DNA from: Burkholderiaceae bacterium
GTDB taxonomy: Bacteria > Pseudomonadota > Gammaproteobacteria > Burkholderiales > Burkholderiaceae_A
DNA: 48,912 nt
Assembly (NCBI GenBank): GCA_023261135.1
Contig: JALRJP010000005.1
Span: forward strand, 1-48,912
Direction of reading: 5' to 3'
The notes below the pieces were generated by a model, which saw nothing but the letters and a program-made list of their open reading frames with translations, had not been told where the DNA came from and ran no database searches. The position numbers and the translations under genes are program-made. Position 1 is the first letter of the stretch. Each line of letters opens with the position of its first letter. Of this stretch, positions 17,261 to 25,200 are shown one piece after another.

Positions 17261-17464
17261 CTAAAACGCCTCCGAGTCGGGGCGCTGAATGCCATATTTT
17301 TTAATGTAGTAATAGAGATGCTCCCGGCTAATATTCAGGCGCCGAGCCGTCTCAGAGGCATTAAAACCTGTATCCACCAAGACCGTTCGAACCAGGCGCT
17401 CAATCACTTCCTCACGAGCCTGCTTAAGACCCTCCTCGGTGGAGGCATCGGCCACGACCATCAC
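17261..17464 (-). CDS. Small Fis/NtrC-type helix-turn-helix protein or remnant
   Basis: A 67-residue ORF carrying an HTH_8 domain: LVRTVLVDTGFNASETARRLNISREHLYYYIKKYGI (read in two halves) is the DNA-binding end of NtrC/Fis-type regulators. It starts at GTG 17464 or the next ATG, without a visible ribosome site, 15 bases after the stop of a decayed receiver domain on the same strand. It is either the detached DNA-binding end of a broken response regulator or a small gene that survives. Expression is doubtful. Confidence 0.5.
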   Translation of the reverse strand: MMVVADASTEEGLKQAREEVIERLVRTVLVDTGFNASETARRLNISREHLYYYIKKYGIQRPDSEAF

Positions 17465-17479
17465 GTAGAATTTTCGATC

Positions 17480-17775
17480 TTACGACCGCAGTGTTTTCTC
17501 AAACTGACTGAAAAGAACCGCCCGCTGCAAGGCCGCCTTCACCTGCGCCTGGCGGAAGGGCTTGGCCGGGGAATCAAAGGCCCCTCCTCCACACAGGAAG
17601 GCAAGGCGTCGTCATGGCCCTGACCCGTGACCCCCACAACCTTCAAAAAAGCATTCCAAAGCCAGGCCTCACGCAGAAATCGTACACCCTCGGAAATGCC
17701 CTGCAGAACCTTCTTTTCAATGCTATCAAGTACAGCAATGGCAGGCCTGTCGAACTTGACCTGTAGTGCGCAGGA
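17480..17775 (-). pseudogene. Response-regulator receiver domain remnant
   Basis: Reading the minus strand from about 17775, one frame gives RPAIAVLDS (phosphoacceptor region), GVRFLRE, and FLKVVGVTGQGHDDAL with VEEG (the beta-4 Thr and following helix). The continuation FDSPAKPFRQAQ (the conserved Lys-Pro) to a TAA at 17480 lies in the next frame. A single missing G in the run at 17581-17584 explains the shift. The first third of the domain, with the acidic pocket, is absent. Truncation plus frameshift make it non-functional. A sequencing error could explain the shift but not the truncation. Confidence 0.75.
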
Positions 17776-18019
17776 GATCTTTTGTCTGTTGACATCATCG
17801 ACCAAGGGCCCGGCATTCCCGAGGCCGAACAGACCAAGCTCTTTAAAGCCTTTTCCCGGGGTGAGTCGGGTATGGCGAAGCCCGGCAACGGCCTTGGACT
17901 TTCCATTGCCGCGCGCCGCGCAGGCTATGGCTAACGAACTTCGCCTGGCTGCATCAGGCCCAAAGGGCAGTCGCTTTCGGCTCGAAATAACCTACCCCGT
18001 GCGAGCTCCTCAATCCTAG
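17767..18019 (+). pseudogene. Histidine kinase C-terminal remnant (HATPase domain)
   Basis: The plus strand reads LLSVDIIDQGPGIPEAEQTKLF and GNGLGLSIA, the G1 and G2 boxes of a histidine kinase ATPase domain, then meets a stop. The end of the domain, NELRLAASGPKGSRFRLEITYPV (in part), continues in another frame from about 17920, so a small indel has occurred within GCGCGCCGCGC. A TAG lies just before the segment at 17764-17766, and nothing of the sensor, DHp or N-box is found upstream. It abuts the receiver remnant on the other strand. Confidence 0.78.
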
Positions 18020-18041
18020 CCAAGTCATCCATAATCACGAC

Positions 18042-19259
18042 ATGAACGCGCCTTTGCCCAGCGACCTTTTCCAACGGTTCTCAATCCTGCGCCGAAAGAT
18101 CCATTCGCGACCCGAGCTTAAGTTTGAGGAGTTTGAAACGGCGGCACTGGTCGCTAAAGAACTGCAGGCCATGGGGGTTGACGAGGTGCACACGGGCATT
18201 GGAGGTACAGGCGTGGTCGGAGTCCTCCGCGGCAACCAGGCCCTAAGCACCGACTCACCCTGCAAAGCCATTGGCCTGCGTGCCGACATGGACGCACTGC
18301 CCATGACCGAGAAAAACAGTTTTTCCCATGCAAGCCAGCACACCGGGAAAATGCATGCCTGTGGCCACGATGGCCACACCGCCATGCTTCTTGCCGCAGC
18401 CCAGCTTCTTGTGAACGACCGTGCATTTGCAGGCACCGTGCACCTCATATTTCAGCCTGCCGAAGAAGGCGGCGGCGGTGCCAAGGCCATGATTGACGAC
18501 GGTCTTTTTAAACGGTTCGACTGCGACCAGGTCTTTGCCATTCACAACTGGCCTGGCCTAGCTGAAGGCAGCTTTGGCTTTAACCCCGGTCCCATGATGG
18601 CCTCAAGCAACCAGTTTGAAATTCGTGTGAAGGGCAAGGGTGCTCATGCGGCCATGCCGCACCTGGGGGTGGACCCCGTGCTCGTGGCAAGCCATCTTAT
18701 TCAAGCCCTTCAAACCCTGGTCAGCCGAACAACCAAGCCCGTCGATGCCACGGTGGTCTCGGTGACCCAGGTGCAGGCCGGTGAGGCGGTCAACGTCATT
18801 CCCGACCACTGTCAGCTTAAAGGCACGGCTCGTACCTTCAGCCTCGAGGCACTCGACAAAATTGAAGAGGCCATGCAGCGTATCTGTCACCAGTTACCCG
18901 CTGCCTTTGGCGCCAGTGCCGACCTTGTTTTTGAACGCCAATACCCGCCCACCATTAACCACCCAAAGGCCACCGAAAAAGCGGCCGAAGTGGCCCGTGC
19001 ATTAGTGGGCAATGACAAGGTGATTCTGCCCATTGAACCTACCATGGGAGCAGAAGACTTCGCCTACATGCTGCTTGAGCGACCCGGGAGCTATATTTTT
19101 CTTGGTAACGGTGACTTCAATGGGCCTCACCGCGAGGCAGGCCATGGCCTTGGTCCCTGTGCACTTCATAACCCCAGCTACGATTTCAACGACAGGCTTA
19201 TTCCAGTTGGCGCCCGCTTCTGGCATGCCCTTGCGCATGCCTTGCTCAAACCGGTCTAA
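18042..19259 (+). CDS. M20-family amidohydrolase (hippurate hydrolase-like, M20D)
   Basis: A 405-residue cytoplasmic metal-dependent amidohydrolase. Ligand motifs: GLRADMDALPM (about 84-94), MHACGHDGHTAM (about 104-115), FQPAEEGGGGA (about 138-148), AIHNWPG (about 167) and the late LHNPSYDFND (about 379). The insertion domain HAAMPHLGVDP is the dimerisation domain's His site. Substrates of relatives are N-acyl amino acids, hippurate or indole-acetyl conjugates; the actual one cannot be told. The start ATG has no strong ribosome site. Its end carries a small tandem repeat. Confidence 0.9.
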   Translation: MNAPLPSDLFQRFSILRRKIHSRPELKFEEFETAALVAKELQAMGVDEVHTGIGGTGVVGVLRGNQALSTDSPCKAIGLRADMDALPMTEKNSFSHASQHTGKMHACGHDGHTAMLLAAAQLLVNDRAFAGTVHLIFQPAEEGGGGAKAMIDDGLFKRFDCDQVFAIHNWPGLAEGSFGFNPGPMMASSNQFEIRVKGKGAHAAMPHLGVDPVLVASHLIQALQTLVSRTTKPVDATVVSVTQVQAGEAVNVIPDHCQLKGTARTFSLEALDKIEEAMQRICHQLPAAFGASADLVFERQYPPTINHPKATEKAAEVARALVGNDKVILPIEPTMGAEDFAYMLLERPGSYIFLGNGDFNGPHREAGHGLGPCALHNPSYDFNDRLIPVGARFWHALAHALLKPV

Positions 19260-19274
19260 ACAAACCAGTCTAAA
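19248..19274. repeat. Imperfect 13-base tandem repeat at a gene end
   Basis: AAACCGGTCTAAA and AAACCAGTCTAAA (12 of 13 bases equal) are separated by one C. The first copy contains the amidohydrolase stop codon. It looks like a local slippage duplication between two convergent genes; no function is suggested. Confidence 0.6.
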
Positions 19275-19275
19275 G

Positions 19276-20196
19276 TTAGTAGGCTGAAGGAACAAACATG
19301 TCAGCCGGAACAGGCCTGCGAAAGTAGTCAGGGTTCTTCTCGCGGGCGGGCAGAACCACAAGTTCGTGAGGCACTTCTCCGTAAGGAATCTGGCTAAGCA
19401 GATGCGCCATGCAGTTCAGACGCGCTCGCTTTTTATCGTTGCCCTCAACCACCCACCATCGGGCCTCGGGAATGTGGGTGCGCTCCAGCATGAGTTCCTT
19501 GGCCTTGGTGTAAGCCTCCCATCGCCTGCGTGATTCCAGGTCCATGGGCGAAAGCTTCCATTGCTTTAAGGGGTCTTTAATGCGCATGGTGAAGCGCATG
19601 TGCTGCTCTTCATCGGAAATGGAAAACCAGTACTTAATCAGAATGATCCCTGAGCGCACCAGCATCTTTTCAAATTCGGGGACCGTACGAAAAAACTCCT
19701 CGTACTCCTCGTCTGTGCAAAAACCCATAACCTTCTCAACCCCTGCGCGGTTGTACCAGCTGCGGTCAAACAAGACAATTTCGCCCCCGGCAGGCAGGTG
19801 GCTGACATAGCGCTGAAAGTACCACTGGGTGCGCTCGCGCTCGTTAGGCGCAGAAAGCGCAGCCACACGGGCCACGCGAGGGTTCAGTCTTTGGGTAATA
19901 CGCTTAATGGCGCCACCCTTGCCTGCCGCGTCGCGGCCTTCAAAAAGAACCACAAGCTTTAACTTCTTCTCAACCACCCAGTCTTGCAGCTTTACAAGCT
20001 CACCCTGCAGACGAAAGAGCTCACGAAAATAAAGCCGGCGATCCATGGAGCCGTCAGCCCCTGGCCCCTGCTGAGGGCCGTCTAGCAAAAGCGCATCCAG
20101 CCGATCGTCATCGAGCTCCATCTCAAGCTCCTCGTCATAACTGTCAAGAAGGTCCAGATCGGCGCGCTGCTGAAAGCTCAATGGGGGCTTGGTCAT
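19276..20196 (-). CDS. ppk2: Polyphosphate kinase 2 (second copy)
   Basis: A 306-residue PPK2 with an acidic N-terminal extension of about 50 residues (rich in D, E and L) not found in the copy at 13186. Core motifs are the same: FEGRDAAGKGG, LFDRSWYNRAGVE, KYWFSISDEEQ and PLKQWKLSPMDLESR. By eye well over half of the core residues match the first copy, so they are paralogues that may differ in nucleotide preference or location. It ends 16 bases from the convergent amidohydrolase and is preceded by a 91-base gap after pepN. Confidence 0.93.
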   Translation of the reverse strand: MTKPPLSFQQRADLDLLDSYDEELEMELDDDRLDALLLDGPQQGPGADGSMDRRLYFRELFRLQGELVKLQDWVVEKKLKLVVLFEGRDAAGKGGAIKRITQRLNPRVARVAALSAPNERERTQWYFQRYVSHLPAGGEIVLFDRSWYNRAGVEKVMGFCTDEEYEEFFRTVPEFEKMLVRSGIILIKYWFSISDEEQHMRFTMRIKDPLKQWKLSPMDLESRRRWEAYTKAKELMLERTHIPEARWWVVEGNDKKRARLNCMAHLLSQIPYGEVPHELVVLPAREKNPDYFRRPVPADMFVPSAY

Positions 20197-20287
20197 AAGT
20201 GTCTGTCTTGTTAAAAATCAAAGCAAGGGCGTTACGAAAGCGGGTTCAGCATTCAAAGCCCTCACTGCCTGTAAGTAATCTAGCCCC

Positions 20288-23008
20288 TCATCGTGACGAT
20301 TCTGTGACATCGGCAAGGAAACGACCACAGACCTCGGCCAGATCCGCGGGCAGCCCCGGCGTCTCGGCCAGGCTCTGAATGGCCCTGTGCATGGCAAGCC
20401 TCCGCTGCGGCTCAAAGGCCTGCCAGCGATCTAGCGAGCGGGCAAGCCGCGAGGCCAGCTGACTGTTCCGATTGGCAAGCCGTGCCAACTGCTCACGCCA
20501 AAGGTCATAGCCTGCACCGTCACTGCGATGAAAGCCTGGCGAGACCTGCATAAAGAAGGGCCCAAGCAGAGAACGAATGCGATTAGGGCTTACCAGGTCG
20601 TAAAGTGGATGATTCAGAAGCTCCTGCACAGTTGCTATTAGATCAAGCCCTTCGGTGTCATGAAGCCGAATCGTTGCCACCTGCGCCGTGAACCATTTAT
20701 CGAGCGCCAGGTCATTGTCGCGGTAACGGTTCAGGAAATTGTCGAGGGCCGTCTGACAGGGTTTATCGGCAATACCCTGCAGACTCACAAGCCCGGCAAG
20801 GCATGCCATACGGCGTGTCATGTTGGTTGCCGCTAAGTAACGGTCTAGAAGTTGCTGCGCACGGTCGGGCGTGGGACGCAGAAGTGTAAGAAGTGACTGG
20901 GCTAAATGTTCCAGTGCTCGGCGGCCCGCCGCAGGCCCCGAGGGCTGATACGTTTCGGCAGGCTCTGGGGTATCCATTCCATCATCCAAGGGCTCCATTG
21001 ACGCCTCAAGCGCAATAGCCATGGCAAGCTTTAATGCCTCCAGTCGTCGACGAATGGCACTTGGGTCAATGGCATGACCTTCTAAGGACCAGTGCTCCGA
21101 CACCAGTGCCTCGGAAGGCGGTGTCAGGCATAAAAGCTTAAAGCCATCGCTTAAGGTCGCATCGGAAGCAAGCCCGGCAAGCGTCTGCATTAAACCCTCA
21201 CGATCCTCGGCAGACGTGGCCTCGGGCATTGACTGGGCAAGCATCAGGCGCTGGCAGGCCTCCCACCGGTTGAAGGCGTCGGCGTCATAGGCGGCAAGCG
21301 TCTGCAAGGCCTTGGCATTTAAGCTGTGTACGAGCTGAACAGGCGCCGAGAAACCCCGTAACAACGAGGCAATGGGCTCGGCCTTGCCTCGTTGACTGGG
21401 CAGATCAAAACGAAAAGACTGCTCTTCATCGGTGAGCACAATCACCTGATCATCCAGAAGTTGCTCACCCTGCTCGGTCAAAACGCCCGCTCGAATGGGA
21501 ATAACCAAGGGCTGTTGCGACGCGGCCAGGGACTGGCTAAGGGTTAGGGTAAGCCGGCCCTGCAAGCTATCCCAATGGGTCCTTACATGAACCCGTGGCG
21601 TACCTGCAGCGGAGTACCAGCGCATGAAAGGCTCAAAAAGCTCAGGCCTGTCGTTGGCATCAAGTATCGAGCTTACGAAATCCTCGCAGGTGGCCGCGCG
21701 GCCATCGTGCCTTTCCACGTATAGGTCCATACCCTTGCGAAAACCTTCTTGGCCAAGCAGGGTCTGAAGCATACGAATGACCTCGGCCCCCTTCTCATAG
21801 ACTGTGGCGGTGTAAAAGTTACGAATCTCTTGGTACTGCAAAGGCCGTATGGGATGCGCCATAGGGCCCGCATCTTCGGGGAACTGATGGGTGCGCAGGG
21901 TGCGTACATCTTCAATGCGTTTAATGGCCCGCGCGCTGGCTGCCTGCTCGGGGCTTAGGCCCTCGGCAAGACGATCGGCCGTGAACTCTTGGTCGCGAAA
22001 AACCGTGAGCCCCTCTTTTAGCGTCAACTGAAACCAGTCACGACAGGTAATGCGGTTGCCGGTCCAGTTATGGAAATACTCATGGCCAATCACCGCCTCG
22101 ACAAGCTCGTAGTCTTTGTCGGTGGCAGTGTCCGGATCGGCCAGAACATACTTGGTGTTAAAGAGGTTCAGGCCCTTGTTCTCCATAGCACCCGAATTGA
22201 AATCGGGCACCGCCACAATCATGAAACGCTCAAGATCAAGCTCAAGACCAAAACGTTGCTCATCCCAGGCCACCGAATGCTTAAGGCTCTCAAGTGCAAA
22301 GTCGGCCCGACCAAGGTCCTGCGCACGGGTGTAAACCTGCAGACGCTTCTGCGCCCCCGAACGACTTTTGACATACGCCTCGCGATACTGAAGATCAGCC
22401 GCCACCAGGGCAAACAAATAACTTGGCTTAGGAAAAGGGTCTTGCCATACACAAATGCGTGTGCCGTTCTCCTCACACTCTTCCACTAAATTGCCGTTGG
22501 AAAGCAGCACCGGAAATTGCGCGGCGGGCGCACGCAGCGTCACGGTGTAGACCGTCATGACATCGGGACGGTCTAGGAAATAAGTCATGCGCCGAAAGCC
22601 CTCGGACTCACACTGGGTGTAAAGCCCCCCGCGACTGGCGTAAAGGCCCATGAGCTCGGTGTTGGCCGAAGGCTTTAAACGCGTACGTAGACGAAGACGT
22701 CCTGCAGTTGCATTCATTAAACAAAACCGATCGGGCGACACCTGATAAGCATCGGCGGCAAGCGGCTCTCCGTTAAGCCAGGCACCCTCGAAGCACAGGC
22801 CATCGCCCGCAAGCACCAGGCTTTGCGCCTGGTCGGTCTGGGTATCGCCATGACCAAGCGGCTCAAAGCCAAACTCTGAGACAAGCCAGGTTTCGTCAAG
22901 TCCCAGGGCGAAGTCCAGCTTCAGGTCGGTGATGCAATGACTCGGGGGGCGGTAGTCGGACTGCCGAATGACCTGGGTGCTACCAGTTTGCACTTGACCT
23001 TCTTTCAT
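20288..23008 (-). CDS. pepN: Aminopeptidase N
   Basis: A 906-residue M1-family zinc aminopeptidase of the cytoplasm, slightly longer than E. coli PepN (870). Motifs: GAMENKGL (substrate N-terminus recognition) and HEYFHNWTGNRITCRDW (HExxH zinc site plus the PepN-specific NWTGNR), with the second Glu in LKEGLTVFRDQEF. N-terminal bowl and C-terminal helical domains are complete. It frees N-terminal residues from peptides. The ATG at 23008 has a modest AGAGAG upstream. It is followed after 91 bases by ppk2 on the same strand. Confidence 0.95.
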   Translation of the reverse strand: MKEGQVQTGSTQVIRQSDYRPPSHCITDLKLDFALGLDETWLVSEFGFEPLGHGDTQTDQAQSLVLAGDGLCFEGAWLNGEPLAADAYQVSPDRFCLMNATAGRLRLRTRLKPSANTELMGLYASRGGLYTQCESEGFRRMTYFLDRPDVMTVYTVTLRAPAAQFPVLLSNGNLVEECEENGTRICVWQDPFPKPSYLFALVAADLQYREAYVKSRSGAQKRLQVYTRAQDLGRADFALESLKHSVAWDEQRFGLELDLERFMIVAVPDFNSGAMENKGLNLFNTKYVLADPDTATDKDYELVEAVIGHEYFHNWTGNRITCRDWFQLTLKEGLTVFRDQEFTADRLAEGLSPEQAASARAIKRIEDVRTLRTHQFPEDAGPMAHPIRPLQYQEIRNFYTATVYEKGAEVIRMLQTLLGQEGFRKGMDLYVERHDGRAATCEDFVSSILDANDRPELFEPFMRWYSAAGTPRVHVRTHWDSLQGRLTLTLSQSLAASQQPLVIPIRAGVLTEQGEQLLDDQVIVLTDEEQSFRFDLPSQRGKAEPIASLLRGFSAPVQLVHSLNAKALQTLAAYDADAFNRWEACQRLMLAQSMPEATSAEDREGLMQTLAGLASDATLSDGFKLLCLTPPSEALVSEHWSLEGHAIDPSAIRRRLEALKLAMAIALEASMEPLDDGMDTPEPAETYQPSGPAAGRRALEHLAQSLLTLLRPTPDRAQQLLDRYLAATNMTRRMACLAGLVSLQGIADKPCQTALDNFLNRYRDNDLALDKWFTAQVATIRLHDTEGLDLIATVQELLNHPLYDLVSPNRIRSLLGPFFMQVSPGFHRSDGAGYDLWREQLARLANRNSQLASRLARSLDRWQAFEPQRRLAMHRAIQSLAETPGLPADLAEVCGRFLADVTESSR

Positions 23009-23296
23009 ACGTCTCTCTTTGAATGGGTTTGCATACGCCTAGTCTGCCCGTTTTTCAGGCATCAAAGGGCGGCAAACCTGTAAGAGTTTTTTGCATCGGC
23101 CATTTCGTGAGCTCCCCGTTTCCTGGCTGCAGCCTCAGAGTGGCGTCGTGCCAAGCCCTCAAGCGGGCCTCGGCCATTTGATTGCAATGCCGAGCCCAAA
23201 GAGAAGAAAAAGGCGCTGACCAAGATGCACATGAGGCCGGGCAAGGGGCCGAGCGTCTCTTGCGCTGCGAGCCCTTGCCCAGTGAGGCACCCGGAA
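23009..23296. other. Intergenic stretch without a supported gene
   Basis: 288 bases between pepN and dctM. The only ORF of note is a 60-codon minus-strand frame (23062-23244) starting with TTG, without a ribosome site and with no recognisable product. The promoter for pepN should be here. No terminator hairpin with a T-run was found for dctM. Confidence 0.5.
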
Positions 23297-24616
23297 CTAT
23301 TGAGCCGCGCCCATCATCTGGTTCGGAAGCCAGAGTACGATTTCAGGAAAGACAGAAAGAAGAACCATGGAGCCCATCATAATAAACACGAAGGGCATAG
23401 ACCCCAGCAGAATGTCTTTAAGGCTGACGTTGGGCACTACACCCTTCAAGACATAAAGATTCAAGCCCACCGGAGGAGTAATAAGACCAATCTCCATATT
23501 GATGGTGAGAATGACGGCAAACCAAATAAGGTCGAAATTATTCGCCTCAAGCACCGGTGTAAGAATAGGCATCACCATCAAGATAATGGCCACCGGGGGA
23601 AGAAACATTCCAGCGAGCAACAGAAACAAATTAATGACCAGCATCAAAACCCAGCGGTTGAGTTCAAGGTCAACCAGAAACTGGGCCGCCGTCTGCGTGA
23701 CATAAAGCAGTGACATCATGTAAGAGAAGACCGCAGCTGCTGCGATAATCATGAGAATCATGGTGGACTCTCGCACTGTTTCGCTAAAAATCTTCCACTG
23801 GTCTTTGCGACTGCTTGCCTTGTAAATAATAACGACAAAAACAAGGGCAAGCGCAGCGGAGATTGCCGCTACTTCGCTTGGTGTGGCAATACCACCGTAC
23901 ATTGCATAAGCAATAAAGAAAATGATGGCGAGAAAAGGAGAAACTCGAACGAGACCCTGCATTTTCTCGGCCCAAGTAAAGCGCTGCTGTTCGATATAAG
24001 CATTGAGTTTTTCAGAGCGCAGGCTCGAAAACCATGCATAAACAGCAAACAAGACCACCAATAGAATGCCCGGAACGACACCGGCGAGAAACAAGCGGCC
24101 GATGGAGGTCTCTGTGGCAATGCCGTAAAGGATCATGGTGATCGAAGGGGGAATAAGAATTCCCAGAGTGCCCCCGGCGCAGACCGAGCCTGTTGCTAGC
24201 CGAGCCGAAATATTTCGTCTCAGCATCTCCGGAACACCAGCCTTACCAACTGCCGCCGCTGTAGCCGGGCTTGAACCACTAATAGCACTAAAGATTCCAC
24301 AGGCAAGAATATTGGCAATTACGAGGCCGCCCGGCACCCTGACAAGCCATCGATGCAGTGACTCATAGAGGTCACGGCCCGCATTCGTTCCCCCAACAGC
24401 AGCACCCAAAAGAATAAATAAAGGAATTGTTAGTAGTGCGAAAGAGGCGAGCTCATCAAGCATGACCACAGCGATATTGTCGAGAAAACTCGGGCCCTCA
24501 AAAACGACAAGAAAGACAACTGAGACAAGCGTCAGACCCCATGCGATGGGAAGCCCCGAGAAAAGAACCGCAATAGTCGCGACAAGAATAAGAAGGCCAA
24601 TTTGAAGCTCAGACAT
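23297..24616 (-). CDS. dctM: TRAP transporter large permease, DctM type
   Basis: An inner-membrane protein of about 439 residues with about 12 hydrophobic segments, the ion-coupled channel subunit of a tripartite ATP-independent periplasmic transporter. Family marks: GLPIAWGLTLV near the start, LLTIPLFILLGA, the glycine-rich GIFSAISGSSPATAAAVGKAGVPEM, GTLGILIPPSI and LITPPVGLNLYV. ATG 24616 is preferred over the track's GTG at 24628, since AAAGGTGAG then sits 8 bases upstream. It overlaps the dctQ stop by 8 bases. The gene symbol follows the family; the substrate is unknown. Confidence 0.93.
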   Translation of the reverse strand: MSELQIGLLILVATIAVLFSGLPIAWGLTLVSVVFLVVFEGPSFLDNIAVVMLDELASFALLTIPLFILLGAAVGGTNAGRDLYESLHRWLVRVPGGLVIANILACGIFSAISGSSPATAAAVGKAGVPEMLRRNISARLATGSVCAGGTLGILIPPSITMILYGIATETSIGRLFLAGVVPGILLVVLFAVYAWFSSLRSEKLNAYIEQQRFTWAEKMQGLVRVSPFLAIIFFIAYAMYGGIATPSEVAAISAALALVFVVIIYKASSRKDQWKIFSETVRESTMILMIIAAAAVFSYMMSLLYVTQTAAQFLVDLELNRWVLMLVINLFLLLAGMFLPPVAIILMVMPILTPVLEANNFDLIWFAVILTINMEIGLITPPVGLNLYVLKGVVPNVSLKDILLGSMPFVFIMMGSMVLLSVFPEIVLWLPNQMMGAAQ

Positions 24617-25103
24617 CGGAGTGCTCACCTTTAAAAAGAGGTAGCCGAATAAGCGCTATGTATTGCAGGGCTGTTAAGCCAAGGCCAATCGGCATAGTGG
24701 CAAACAAAGGCCACTTCGGTGGCGCCCAAGAGCTTTCAGTAACCTCCCCTTGCAAGAACGACTCAAGTGTCTTTTCGTAACCCATGTAAGCGAGAAACAA
24801 AACCACCCCCAGACCAACAATTTGGCTCGCGAACTTCAACCAGGCAGCGTTTTTTTGCGAGAGGGCCATCTCCAAAAGGCCTACTGCAACGTGCCCCTCT
24901 GTCTTGAGGCAATAGGGAGACCCAAGAAAAAGCGCAGCCACCATCATAAACACCGCAAACTCCAGTTCCCAGTCGGTTGAAAAACCCGTAGATCGACGAA
25001 CGATCATGTAGACGATAACCACGATAGCGAGCGCCAGCAAAACTCCTGCGACCACCGCGCATACGTCTGAAAGCTTCGAGACGACTTGCCGAAATTCCTT
25101 CAA
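24609..25103 (-). CDS. dctQ: TRAP transporter small permease, DctQ type
   Basis: A 164-residue protein with four membrane helices (about 12-34, 45-62, 80-105 and 125-147 after re-starting). FSTDWELEFAVFMMVAALFLGSPYCLKTEGHV (quoted in part) is the DctQ signature region. The track begins at a TTG inside the terminator tail. I prefer TTG 25103 (LKEFRQVV), which has AAGGA 8 bases upstream. It is coupled to dctM by overlap. Confidence 0.88.
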   Translation of the reverse strand: MKEFRQVVSKLSDVCAVVAGVLLALAIVVIVYMIVRRSTGFSTDWELEFAVFMMVAALFLGSPYCLKTEGHVAVGLLEMALSQKNAAWLKFASQIVGLGVVLFLAYMGYEKTLESFLQGEVTESSWAPPKWPLFATMPIGLGLTALQYIALIRLPLFKGEHSDV

Positions 25104-25151
25104 TCGAAAATTCCTTAAATTAAAAGGCGAAGGGTCTGTGGCTACAGACCA

Positions 25152-25189
25152 CAAAAAAACCCCGGCACCTCGTCGATGGCCGGGGTTTT
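25152..25189 (-). terminator. Intercistronic Rho-independent terminator between dctP and dctQ
   Basis: On the minus strand an 11-base-pair stem AAAACCCCGGC / GCCGGGGTTTT with a 12-base loop is followed by TTTTTTTG. It lies 12 bases after the dctP stop and before dctQ. It should lower transcription of dctQM relative to dctP. Confidence 0.88.
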
Positions 25190-25200
25190 AGAGCTTTAAC

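Noticed and set aside
17225-17623. 132-codon plus-strand ORF
   Set aside because: It is antisense to the HTH_8 ORF and the receiver remnant, both of which have recognisable protein patterns.
23062-23244. 60-codon minus-strand ORF between dctM and pepN with a hydrophobic start
   Set aside because: TTG start, no ribosome site and no familiar motif; kept only as a comment on the intergenic gap.
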